Shown in pieces: positions 16,507 to 24,486 of a DNA stretch of 64,000 bases. The notes beneath the pieces are model-generated. The model saw nothing but the letters and a program-made list of their open reading frames with translations. It did no database searches and had not been told where the DNA came from. The position numbers and the translations under genes were made by a program. The stretch covers positions 1-64,000 of the forward strand of contig CAYVQT010000002.1 of NCBI GenBank assembly GCA_964453665.1, read 5' to 3'. How positions within the stretch are numbered: position 1 is the stretch's first letter; each line of letters opens with the position of its first letter. Source of the stretch: DAOUTY01 sp964453665. GTDB taxonomy: Bacteria > Chloroflexota > Dehalococcoidia > SZUA-161.

Positions 16507-17670
16507 CTAGAAATCAACCGCCCGCCCTTCGTAGGCATAAATATAAAGTTTGCGCAGTTCCTCGTAGGAAGGGGAACGGACCGTTGTCAGCATCTGCGTG
16601 TCGTTGAAAGCGTCGTCCACCAGTTTATCCAGCTGTGCTTCGTAGGACTCGCGTCCTATGTCAGTTTCGGCTATGCTGGTCGGGTTTCCGACTTCACGGC
16701 ACAGGTTGCGGATGCAATCGGCAAGAGAGCGCGCAGCCTTGTCGCCCCCCTCGTTAGAGCAGCCCGTGAAAGCGGCTAACTCGGCGAACCGCTCGGGAGC
16801 TTCACGTGCGGCGAACTCGATGGTATAGGGCAGGAACAGTGCTACAGCGCGGCCGTGGGGGATATGGAACAGCGCGCCCAGCGCGTGTCCCATGGCGTGG
16901 GCCATGGATGCCATGGAATTGCCAAAGCCCAGGCCGGCGCATGTAGCTGCATTATGCATCCTCTCTCTGGCCTCCATGTCGGAGCCATCGGCCACAGCGC
17001 GGGGAAGGTACCGGAAGACGAGGCGCGCGGCGTTAATACAAAGGCCGTCGGTGAGGTCGTTTTGCCAGGTGCAGGTGTATCCCTCGACGGCGTGTGTCAG
17101 CGCGTCCAGACCCGTGTCGGCGGTCAGCTGTGATGGCATGCCGGCTGCCATATCGGGGTCCACGATAGCGATATCCGGCATGTTCTCACGGTGGCCCAGC
17201 CCCATTTTGCGCTGCTCCTCCGTGTCGGTGAGAACTATACCATAGGTGACGTCGGCACCGGTGCCGCTGGTGGTGGGGATAGTGATCAGGCGGGCTTTTT
17301 GACGCAGATGAAGGTCCATGATAGGGCTGATGGCAGCCGGCTCTACGTCGGGATGCTCGTAGAGCACCCAGACGGCCTTCGCGGCATCTATGGGGGAGCC
17401 TCCCCCCAGACCGATTATCCAGTCAGGACCTACCTCCTGAGCCACTTTGGACCCCCGCAGAACCGTCTCTACGCTGGGCTCGGGCTCAACCTCATCGAAG
17501 AGGTGCACCTCAATACCCGCGCTATCGAGATGGGCCTTGACCTTGTCTACCAGCCCCAACTGGACCATCGTGGCGTCGGTTATGATAAGGGAACGCTGCC
17601 CCTGAAGTTCATCCAGGGCGTCCAGCGAGCCTTCACCGAAGACGATTCGCGGTGAGTCGAAGTTCCACAT
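16507..17670 (-). CDS. Iron-containing alcohol dehydrogenase
   Basis: A group III alcohol dehydrogenase of 387 residues. The NAD-binding motif GLGGGSPIDAAKA, the middle segment TIPTTSGTGADVT, the metal-site region DTGLDALTHAVEGY and the signature MAHAMGHALGALFHIPHG with its metal-binding histidines are all present. It interconverts an alcohol and an aldehyde or ketone with NAD(P). The ATG follows GGAGG. Placed just upstream of an aldehyde oxidoreductase, it could supply that enzyme; the natural substrate is unknown. Confidence 0.93.
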   Translation of the reverse strand: MWNFDSPRIVFGEGSLDALDELQGQRSLIITDATMVQLGLVDKVKAHLDSAGIEVHLFDEVEPEPSVETVLRGSKVAQEVGPDWIIGLGGGSPIDAAKAVWVLYEHPDVEPAAISPIMDLHLRQKARLITIPTTSGTGADVTYGIVLTDTEEQRKMGLGHRENMPDIAIVDPDMAAGMPSQLTADTGLDALTHAVEGYTCTWQNDLTDGLCINAARLVFRYLPRAVADGSDMEARERMHNAATCAGLGFGNSMASMAHAMGHALGALFHIPHGRAVALFLPYTIEFAAREAPERFAELAAFTGCSNEGGDKAARSLADCIRNLCREVGNPTSIAETDIGRESYEAQLDKLVDDAFNDTQMLTTVRSPSYEELRKLYIYAYEGRAVDF

Positions 17671-17789
17671 TTACCTAACCTCCTGGTGATATATGACCTG
17701 CGAGAATTACGGGATACGCATAACAGGTAGCAAAGGACAAATCGCAGCTTATTCTCATGCGCTGTGCGCAGTCTATCAGCAAATAGCGG

Positions 17790-18200
17790 TCAATCGGGAA
17801 ATTCGGTGGGCACGCGTGAGACGCAGTCAACCATATCCTTCGCTGCCTTGGGGTAGCGCATTACTTTCATCAGGTTCCCCTTCAGCTTCAACTTGCGCAT
17901 CATCAGGCCTTGAATAGGGTCCAGCTTACCTTCAATGACCCTACGCCAGGTGCTGAAGGAGCCGCGTACTGTATATGGAGCCTCCCGCTCGCTTTCGCTC
18001 GCTACCATCGCGGCATCGGTGCACTTACCGTGTCGGAGGCCGATGAAGAAATAGACGTTTTCGGGATAGGCGTTATCGGCCTCAACGATGAAGTTGAAGT
18101 CCCCCTCCCAATCCTTGCCCGACTTCGCGTAGGCCTCGCTGGAGTTGAGTTGATTGCCGAATTCCTTAACCCATTCATCGGATGGGAATTTGACGGCCAT
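17790..18200 (-). CDS. SCP2 sterol-carrier-type protein
   Basis: The 136-residue protein matches a stand-alone SCP2 lipid-binding domain: a strand-rich first part (DFNFIVEADNAYPENVYFFIGL), then PYTVRGSFSTWRRVIEGKLDPIQGLMMRKLKLKGNLMKVMRY, the region lining the hydrophobic tunnel. Such proteins hold acyl-CoAs or sterol-like lipids and often accompany acyl-CoA dehydrogenases in Dehalococcoidia. The ATG follows GGAGAG. Its position inside the catabolic region suggests that the substrate is bulky or hydrophobic. Confidence 0.8.
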   Translation of the reverse strand: MAVKFPSDEWVKEFGNQLNSSEAYAKSGKDWEGDFNFIVEADNAYPENVYFFIGLRHGKCTDAAMVASESEREAPYTVRGSFSTWRRVIEGKLDPIQGLMMRKLKLKGNLMKVMRYPKAAKDMVDCVSRVPTEFPD

Positions 18201-18275
18201 GAGTCTCTCCTTTCTCTGCTCTCTGCAACCTGATTAATCGATTTGGAGGTTTGCAGAGGGGCGCAGCATCACTTT

Positions 18276-19085
18276 CTAGTGAGCTGATGCCTCTCTCACC
18301 AGATCTAACGGGTAATAATGATTATGGTAGCCCTCCCTTTCTACCATCTTCCTCGCCTCTCCGGCGCATGTGGAAACGCATAGTCCGCAGCCGTAGCATT
18401 TAGCGAGATCGACCTCGCTGATATCATCTACCATTATATTTGCGCCGAAATGGCAGCGCTCCACGCATTTGCCGCACCCGGTACAGCTTTCGGGGTCTAG
18501 AGCTACGATGTCAGGGCCTGGATACATCACTCCCCCTGCCGCCTGGTGAGCTCTGAAGGGGAAGCATATCTCACTCTCGCAATTGCATATCGCGTAGATC
18601 CATCCCTGGGATTGCATACAGGCATAGAAGGCCGGTATCAGCCCCTCCTGGTGGAGGTCACTTAGAAGCTTCTTAGCCTCCTCCGGAGTCAGGTCCTTAT
18701 ACTCTTTCTCGTAAGCCCTCTTATATGCCTCGGCGCCGTAAAGGATTACCAGGTCTTTCATGTAGGTACCTTTCCTTTTCTTTAGTGCTTTCTGGCACAT
18801 GCATGGCCCCACGGCGATTTGTGTATTCTCAAGACCCGATATGGCATCTATGAAGGCCGTTGCCTGTTCGCTAGTGACTACCTCTGCGGTGGGAAGGAAA
18901 GTACCGAGCAGGCGGGACAGTACCCATAGAATAGGCCTCCCCCTCACCCTCAAGAAAAAGCGCGTTGTTGCGTCCAATACCCTAAGGATTGGGATCTCAT
19001 ACCTCGCGTAAAGGGTCGTTAGAAATAATTGGAGCGGGCCGACCTCTACGAGCGTTCCGTTTTTAGGGCGGTGGTGAGCCATCAA
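18276..19085 (-). CDS. 4Fe-4S protein with extra N-terminal cysteine motif
   Basis: Two ferredoxin clusters are present in the C-terminal half (CTGCGKCVERCH and CYGCGLCVSTCA). The preceding part has CMCQKAL and ICNCESEIC around the shared segment LTPEEAKKLLSDLHQEGLI. The same arrangement occurs in the protein at 9232-10068, so the two are paralogues. The first 70 residues contain hydrophobic, Arg-rich helices (LQLFLTTLYARYEIPIL, FFLRVRGRPILWVLSRLLG) that could bind the membrane surface. Being between the acyl-CoA dehydrogenases and SCP2 protein, it may take electrons from flavin enzymes; this is inference. Confidence 0.8.
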   Translation of the reverse strand: MMAHHRPKNGTLVEVGPLQLFLTTLYARYEIPILRVLDATTRFFLRVRGRPILWVLSRLLGTFLPTAEVVTSEQATAFIDAISGLENTQIAVGPCMCQKALKKRKGTYMKDLVILYGAEAYKRAYEKEYKDLTPEEAKKLLSDLHQEGLIPAFYACMQSQGWIYAICNCESEICFPFRAHQAAGGVMYPGPDIVALDPESCTGCGKCVERCHFGANIMVDDISEVDLAKCYGCGLCVSTCAGEARKMVEREGYHNHYYPLDLVREASAH

Positions 19086-19202
19086 TCCTCCCTGCGTATT
19101 GTAATCCGACGGCCATAGTCGATCAAAGTACGTGTATACCAGAAAGCGACAGGGTGGGCAGAGAGCAACGCAAAACGCCTTCTAGAATACCGTTCTTCTC
19201 GT

Positions 19203-20336
19203 TTATAGACCTAACTCTCTGGCTACGATTGCGCGTTGAAAAGCACTGTCACCGAACATCATCTCGCCCGCCTTTGCACGCCTGTAGTAGCGGTGCAGAT
19301 CGTGGTCCATGGTGAAGCCTATGGCTCCGAATATCTGGTGCGCCAGGAGGGTCACCCTCCGGTAAGCCTCGCCGGTCCAGGACTTGGCTACGGCCACATC
19401 CATCGTAGCCGGAAGCCCTTCGCTCACCTTCCAGGCTGCCTTGTAGGTGACGAATCTTGAGCCGTCAACATCGCTCACCATATTGGCGCAGTAATGCTGT
19501 ATAGCCTGGAAACTGCCAATGGGCCTGTTGAACTGGATTCGCTCCTTGGCATAGGCAACGGCCATGTCCAGTGCTGCCTGCGCCCCTCCGACCATCTCGG
19601 CACACTTGGCTACTGTCGCTTTCTGCAGGACGTCTTGTACCACGGGCCAACCCCGGTTCAGGACCCCCAGTATGTTCTCCCCGGGTACGCGTACGTTGTC
19701 AAATATAACCTCACACTGCTTATCAAAGGCCAGTGTTTTCAGCAGGGTACACTTGATGCCGGGGCTCCTGGCGTCCACCAGGAGAAGGGTGACGCCATTT
19801 TCGGGGTTCTCTGCCTCCGTTGTCCTGGCCACGCACAACAGGAAGTCAGCGACGTTTGCGTCAGGAACAAAAAGCTTGGTGCCATTGATTACGTATTCTC
19901 CGTTGCCAGCGGTAGCTGTGGTCCTGATCGATGCCGCATCGTAGCCTGCTCTGGGCTCGGTCAGTGCCAGCGTGAGAATAGTCCCTCCCCCGGCAATTCG
20001 TGGCAGCAGGTCTTTTTTCTGCTCCTCGTTCCCCGCTGCGAGGACAGTCAGGCCTCCAAGAACCACTGTTGAGAAGAAAGGGCCTGGCAGGATATTGTAA
20101 CCCATCTCTTCCAGAAGTACCGCCAGGTCAAGGAAGCTGCCGCCGCTGCCGCCATACTCTTCGGGGAACATCAGCCCCAGCCAACCCAGTCCCGCCATCT
20201 TTCGCCACAATTCAGGGGAATAACCCTCATCACTTTCGTCCAGTTGCTTTACCAGCGACTTGGGGCATTCCTTCTGAAGAAAATCACGGGCCGATGTTTT
20301 CATCATCTCCTGCTCTTCACTCAGACCAAGATCCAT
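19203..20336 (-). CDS. Acyl-CoA dehydrogenase lacking the catalytic glutamate (FAD-binding partner type)
   Basis: The 377 residues have the full ACAD fold: LSEEQEMMKTSARDF, LALTEPRAGYDAASIRT, VINGTKLFVPDA, and the FAD-contact motif ERIQFNRPIGSFQAIQH. The usual catalytic Glu near the C-terminus (YEGTSE in medium-chain enzymes) is replaced: the segment reads EMMFGDSAFQR. The alternative Glu site in helix G reads ATVAKCAEMVGG, again without Glu at the right place. In actinobacterial steroid side-chain dehydrogenases (ChsE pairs, alpha2beta2) one subunit loses the Glu but keeps FAD binding, exactly this pattern. It is likely the partner of one of the next two proteins. Confidence 0.9.
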   Translation of the reverse strand: MDLGLSEEQEMMKTSARDFLQKECPKSLVKQLDESDEGYSPELWRKMAGLGWLGLMFPEEYGGSGGSFLDLAVLLEEMGYNILPGPFFSTVVLGGLTVLAAGNEEQKKDLLPRIAGGGTILTLALTEPRAGYDAASIRTTATAGNGEYVINGTKLFVPDANVADFLLCVARTTEAENPENGVTLLLVDARSPGIKCTLLKTLAFDKQCEVIFDNVRVPGENILGVLNRGWPVVQDVLQKATVAKCAEMVGGAQAALDMAVAYAKERIQFNRPIGSFQAIQHYCANMVSDVDGSRFVTYKAAWKVSEGLPATMDVAVAKSWTGEAYRRVTLLAHQIFGAIGFTMDHDLHRYYRRAKAGEMMFGDSAFQRAIVARELGL

Positions 20337-20383
20337 CTTCCATCTCCTCTTCTATGTAAGTCTGCACAGCCGGGGGACCCGTG

Positions 20384-21580
20384 CTATGACCACGGTAACC
20401 CCAGTCCTCTCAAGGCAATAATATTGCGCTGTATCTCCGAGGTGCCGGCACCGACGAGAGCGGAAATGGAGTCCAGGTAGCCGGTGCATACCCTGCCTCC
20501 CAGAGGCGCCCATTTTGAGCCTCTTCCGAATTGCGCATAAGGTCCCATAACCTCCATAGCGGTATTGGCGAGTTTCCAGCTGAGCTCGGTGCTTACCAGC
20601 TTGAGCACGGAGGCCTCGATGTTTGGCAGAAGCCCCCTGTCGAGCATCCAGGCGGTTTGCCAGAAAAACATGTCTGCTACCTCGATCTCGATCGCCAGCT
20701 CGGCAAGTTTATCCCTTGTGCCGGGGTCCTGGCTGAGGCCTTGACCATTGTGGTGCGTTCCTTTGACGTACTGTATCAATTCCTCAAGGATGCGTCTCAT
20801 ACCCCCGATGGCGACTACCAGCCTTTCAAAGTCCAGTGCTGCCATCAGGTAATACCAGCCCCGGTTTTTTTCACCCACGATGTTTGCCTGGGGGACCCTG
20901 ACGTCGTCGAAGAATACCTCGTTAAAAGAATGGAAGCCCGGCATGTTTATAACGGGCCGGATAGTTATTCCCTCCGTCCTGTTGTCTACCATGACTAATG
21001 AAATTCCCTTTCGCGCAGGCGCAGTGGGGTCTGTCCTGACCGCCATCCAGGCATAATCGGATGTGTGAGCGCCGCTGCCCCAGACCTTCTGCCCGTTGAT
21101 AACAAGGTCGGCACCGTCTTCGGCTGCACTGGTCTGGACTGAGGCAAGGTCGGAGCCCGCATTTGGCTCGCTGTAAGCAAGCCAGATCCTTATCTCTCCT
21201 CTGGCGATTCTGGGCAACCATTCCCTCTTCATTTCATCGCTGCCGAAGCGCATGATGGTAGGGCCTGAGATGAGAGTGCCTACGTCGGGACCGGTTGCCC
21301 TGTAGTAGCTTATTCGCTCGTGGAATATGGCCTGTTCAATATGAGAGCGCCCGGCGCCGCCGTACTCCTCAGGCCAGGAAATGGCAAGCCATCCCTTCTC
21401 CGCTAACCTGCGCCTGAAATTTTCGGAAGCCGGGTTGATCTCTTCGAAATCCGGGATGGTCCCATATCCGCCGGGCCAGTAGAGAGTCTCCTCCGTCCAA
21501 CTGGCGGGCAACTCTCTCTGTATGAAGTCGTCCACTTCTCTTCTGAATGCCTCTTCCTGCTCAGTGAACCGAAAATCCAT
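20384..21580 (-). CDS. Acyl-CoA dehydrogenase, Glu-bearing subunit type
   Basis: A 398-residue acyl-CoA dehydrogenase: EQEEAFRREVDDFIQRELP, WLAISWPEEYGGAGRS, LAYSEPNAGSDLASVQT, VINGQKVWGSGAHTSDY and GAGTSEIQRNIIALRGLGLP. The C-terminal Glu site is Ala, as in isovaleryl-CoA dehydrogenase, and the catalytic Glu is instead in ALDFERLVVAIGG, the isovaleryl/long-chain position. The FAD motif R-x-QFx-RPI-x-FQ is missing, replaced by GQGLSQDPGTRDKLAELA, as in FadE26-type subunits. It complements the preceding dehydrogenase and probably forms a mixed complex. It desaturates an acyl-CoA between C2 and C3. Confidence 0.92.
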   Translation of the reverse strand: MDFRFTEQEEAFRREVDDFIQRELPASWTEETLYWPGGYGTIPDFEEINPASENFRRRLAEKGWLAISWPEEYGGAGRSHIEQAIFHERISYYRATGPDVGTLISGPTIMRFGSDEMKREWLPRIARGEIRIWLAYSEPNAGSDLASVQTSAAEDGADLVINGQKVWGSGAHTSDYAWMAVRTDPTAPARKGISLVMVDNRTEGITIRPVINMPGFHSFNEVFFDDVRVPQANIVGEKNRGWYYLMAALDFERLVVAIGGMRRILEELIQYVKGTHHNGQGLSQDPGTRDKLAELAIEIEVADMFFWQTAWMLDRGLLPNIEASVLKLVSTELSWKLANTAMEVMGPYAQFGRGSKWAPLGGRVCTGYLDSISALVGAGTSEIQRNIIALRGLGLPWS

Positions 21581-21602
21581 ATTTACCTTCGACGGGCGAG
21601 AA

Positions 21603-22793
21603 CTACTTACGTGGCAGCCCCAGTCCTCTCATTGCGACAATGTTGCGTTGAATCTCGTTGGAACCGCCGCCGACGCCGATAGAGAGTGCGCTCAAATAGG
21701 CGCGCATTATTCTCGCATTAAGTACAGCCCATTTGGAGTCCATGCCGAGTTGCCCGTAGGGGCCCAGAACGCGCATCCCGACGTTGGCAAGACGTCTTAA
21801 TAGCTCACTGCAGAAAAGCAATGACATTGAAGATTCGTAGCTGGGATGGAGGTTCTGGCTGTACATCCAGGCAATGCGATAACACATCATACGTAGGACT
21901 TCGTTTTCAACGGCGACCTCTGCCAACTCGTCCTTAATCAGCGGGTCATCGGCGAAGGCTTCTCCCTCGCTCTTTGCTTTGATCATATACTGCACCAGTT
22001 CGTCGATGATACGCTGGTTGGCGGCGGCTGTGCCGATCAAAGAGCGCTCAAAGTCAAGAGCCATCACCAGCTGGTACCACCCATTATTTTTCTCTCCGAT
22101 AAGGCTGTTTTTAGGGATGCGTACATCGTCAAAAAAGACCTCATTGAAGGAGTGGCGGCCGAGGATGTTTATCAGGGGCCGAATAGTAATGCCGGGCGTC
22201 TTCATATCCACCACGAACATGCTTATGCCTTTATGCTTGGGTGCTTCCGGGTCGGTTCTAGCGCCGAGCCAGCAGTAATCGGCGTAGTGGGCATAGCTGC
22301 ACCAGGTCTTCTGGCCATTGATAATATATCCGTCGCCATCCTCTACGGCGCGGGTTTGAAGCGAGGCGAGGTCAGAGCCAGCGTTCGGCTCGCTATATCC
22401 CAGACAGAAAATAGCGTCCCCCTTAGCTACCTCAGTTACATATTTTCTCTTCTGCTCCTCGGTCCCGAAAAGAAGGAGGGCGGAACCGACCCAGTTCACG
22501 GATATTTCTACCTCGATGCTTATGGGAGCCCTGTTGTAGTTTAGCTCCTCGGACAGGATGAGCCTTCGCATATGGCTCATCTCGAGGCCGCCGTATTCCC
22601 TGGGGTACGCCGGGGCCATCCAGCCCTTCTGTCCCAGTTTGCGCTGGAACTCGCGGGAAAGCGCCCAGGACTCCTCAGTCTCCTCCCACAGCCCGGCATC
22701 CAGTTCAATCCACCTTTGTGGTACCTCCTTCTTAAGCCATTGCGTGACCTCCTCCCGGAATGCCTCATCCTCTGCGGTGAATCTGAAGTCCAT
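21603..22793 (-). CDS. Acyl-CoA dehydrogenase, Glu-bearing subunit type (second copy)
   Basis: A close relative of the neighbouring 398-residue enzyme (RGLGLP end, LGYSEPNAGSDLASLQT, VVDMKTPGITIRPL shared). The catalytic Glu lies in ALDFERSLIG, and the FAD-contact motif is again replaced by AFADDPLIKDELAEVA. The C-terminal loop reads GVGGGSNEIQR. It is probably an alternative partner for the Glu-less subunit or a dimer in its own right. GGGAGGAAACC precedes the ATG. Tandem copies suggest two successive desaturation steps on shortening substrates. Confidence 0.92.
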   Translation of the reverse strand: MDFRFTAEDEAFREEVTQWLKKEVPQRWIELDAGLWEETEESWALSREFQRKLGQKGWMAPAYPREYGGLEMSHMRRLILSEELNYNRAPISIEVEISVNWVGSALLLFGTEEQKRKYVTEVAKGDAIFCLGYSEPNAGSDLASLQTRAVEDGDGYIINGQKTWCSYAHYADYCWLGARTDPEAPKHKGISMFVVDMKTPGITIRPLINILGRHSFNEVFFDDVRIPKNSLIGEKNNGWYQLVMALDFERSLIGTAAANQRIIDELVQYMIKAKSEGEAFADDPLIKDELAEVAVENEVLRMMCYRIAWMYSQNLHPSYESSMSLLFCSELLRRLANVGMRVLGPYGQLGMDSKWAVLNARIMRAYLSALSIGVGGGSNEIQRNIVAMRGLGLPRK

Positions 22794-22823
22794 GGTTTCC
22801 TCCCTGGCTTTAGCTCGCTATAT

Positions 22824-23675
22824 CTAGCGCACCATAAGAATAGCTCTGGCTTCCTCTACCGTTGCCGGTTCCCTGCCGATGTCCCGCGTCATTCTTACCG
22901 CCTTTTCCACCAGCGGGCCGTTTCCCTGAGACATCTCTCCCGGCGACAGGTAGAAATTGTCTTCGAGGCCAACCCTGATATTGCCGCCCAGCGCGAGAGC
23001 CGTGGCTATCAGGAGCCACTGCTCCTGGCTGATACCAATCACTTCCCAGGATACCCCTGTGGGGACCAGGCTGGATACGTGGGCCAGATTCCTCGCGGTG
23101 GCAGCCATACCACCAACAACGCCCATGATCAGGCTTATCTGGAAATTTTTAAGCAGACCCATATCCATCAGAGGGAATATGCTTTCCAGGTGTCCCAGGT
23201 CGAAGCACTCGCACTCCGGCTTGATGCCGTTCTGGTTCATTGTGTCCAGGAAAAACATTATGTCATCGAAGGGATTATGGAAAACGACGGAGAAGACGAA
23301 ATTCTTCCGTTTCTGGCTATATTTGGCATAGTTCATCGTCCCCATGTTCAATGCCGCAATCTCAGGTTTCAACTCTCGAATGTGAGCGATTCTGGCATCC
23401 CTCTCCACAAGCACGGCACCGGTGGAGAAATTTATTATAATGGGACATCTTTTCCTTACTTCTTCCATAATCTCCCTGAAGACCTCTACCCTCCATGATG
23501 GGCTGCCGTCGTTTTCCCTGGCATGGATATGCACTACTGAAGCTCCGGCGTTATAGCAAGCCAGCGCTTCCTCGGCTATCTCCTGCGGTGTGTAGGGAAT
23601 CCACTGGCACTGATTCCTGTTGGCTGCCACTCCGGTCAGGGCGGCGGTAACCACTACTTTGTCTTCAATAGCCAT
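22824..23675 (-). CDS. Beta-keto acid cleavage enzyme (BKACE, DUF849)
   Basis: BKACE enzymes split a beta-keto acid with acetyl-CoA into acetoacetate and an acyl-CoA, using zinc. The zinc ligands are visible in GASVVHIHAREND (HxH near residue 48), the TIM-barrel strands in PEIAALNMGTMNYA and ISLIMGVVGGM, and the acidic residue in NIRVGLEDNFYLSPGE. Length (283) is normal. It sits 30 bases upstream of the acyl-CoA dehydrogenase trio and 15 bases downstream of the enoyl-CoA hydratase. A second BKACE at 30133-31059 begins the same catabolic region. Confidence 0.9.
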   Translation of the reverse strand: MAIEDKVVVTAALTGVAANRNQCQWIPYTPQEIAEEALACYNAGASVVHIHARENDGSPSWRVEVFREIMEEVRKRCPIIINFSTGAVLVERDARIAHIRELKPEIAALNMGTMNYAKYSQKRKNFVFSVVFHNPFDDIMFFLDTMNQNGIKPECECFDLGHLESIFPLMDMGLLKNFQISLIMGVVGGMAATARNLAHVSSLVPTGVSWEVIGISQEQWLLIATALALGGNIRVGLEDNFYLSPGEMSQGNGPLVEKAVRMTRDIGREPATVEEARAILMVR

Positions 23676-23690
23676 ATGTACTCCTTTTCG

Positions 23691-24476
23691 CTACTTCCCT
23701 TTCCATACGGGGTCACGCTTTTCCATAAATGAGGCGATCCCTTCGGCCACATCCTCCAACTGCGTATTAATCGCCAGCATCGACGACAAATACTCCAGTG
23801 CCTTCTCATACTCCATATCCCGCATGGTGTAGAAAGCCCTTCTTCCCAGTCTAAGGGTGGCCGGGCTTTTACCGGCTAGCTTACGAGCGATCTCATCAAC
23901 TTTTGCGTCCAGTTGTTCTCTGGGCACGACGTGGTTCACCAGCCCCAGCTTCAGTGCCTCTTGAGCATCGATCCTGACTCCGGTTAACATCATTTCCAGA
24001 AGACGCTTTGGCGAAGTAGCGACCCGGAGCAGGGTTGCCATGATTATATATGGGAAGAGCCCGACGTTTATCTCCGGTGTCCCGAACTTACAGTCATCAG
24101 CGGTAATGACTATATCACAGGCAGCAGCGAGGCCCAGCCCGCCGCCCATGGCGTGCCCATTTATACGGCCGACCAGGGGTTTTCTCAAGCCTTTGATTAT
24201 CTTAAAGAACTCGGCGAATTTACGTTGCTCCTCGTGCCGTTCAATGAAGCTTGCACCAGCGGCAACAGACTCGCCGATATCGGCACCGGAGCAGAAGACC
24301 TTGCTGCCGGTGCCCGTTAACACGATTACCACCACGTTTTTATCTTCATCGTGTTTCTTGAACACATCGAGAAGTTCGTTCATCATCGTAGGAGAGATGG
24401 CATTTCTTTTATCTTCGCGGTTTAGCGTAATTCTACTAACTCTGTCCTTTATCTCGGCCGTTATCGCCTGGTACAT
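23691..24476 (-). CDS. Enoyl-CoA hydratase/isomerase family protein
   Basis: A 261-residue crotonase fold. The oxyanion-hole segments are KVFCSGADIGES and GHAMGGGLGLAAACDIVITADDCKFGTPEINVGLFP. The first catalytic Glu of classical hydratase (GGGCELA) is replaced by Gly here (GGGLGLA), while the second (in TPEINVG) is kept. With a single Glu the enzyme may be an isomerase, hydrolase or specialised hydratase instead of a standard enoyl-CoA hydratase. A strong AGGAGG precedes the ATG, 10 bases after the carboxyltransferase gene, so the two are in one operon. Confidence 0.88.
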   Translation of the reverse strand: MYQAITAEIKDRVSRITLNREDKRNAISPTMMNELLDVFKKHDEDKNVVVIVLTGTGSKVFCSGADIGESVAAGASFIERHEEQRKFAEFFKIIKGLRKPLVGRINGHAMGGGLGLAAACDIVITADDCKFGTPEINVGLFPYIIMATLLRVATSPKRLLEMMLTGVRIDAQEALKLGLVNHVVPREQLDAKVDEIARKLAGKSPATLRLGRRAFYTMRDMEYEKALEYLSSMLAINTQLEDVAEGIASFMEKRDPVWKGK

Positions 24477-24486
24477 TCAAGACCTC

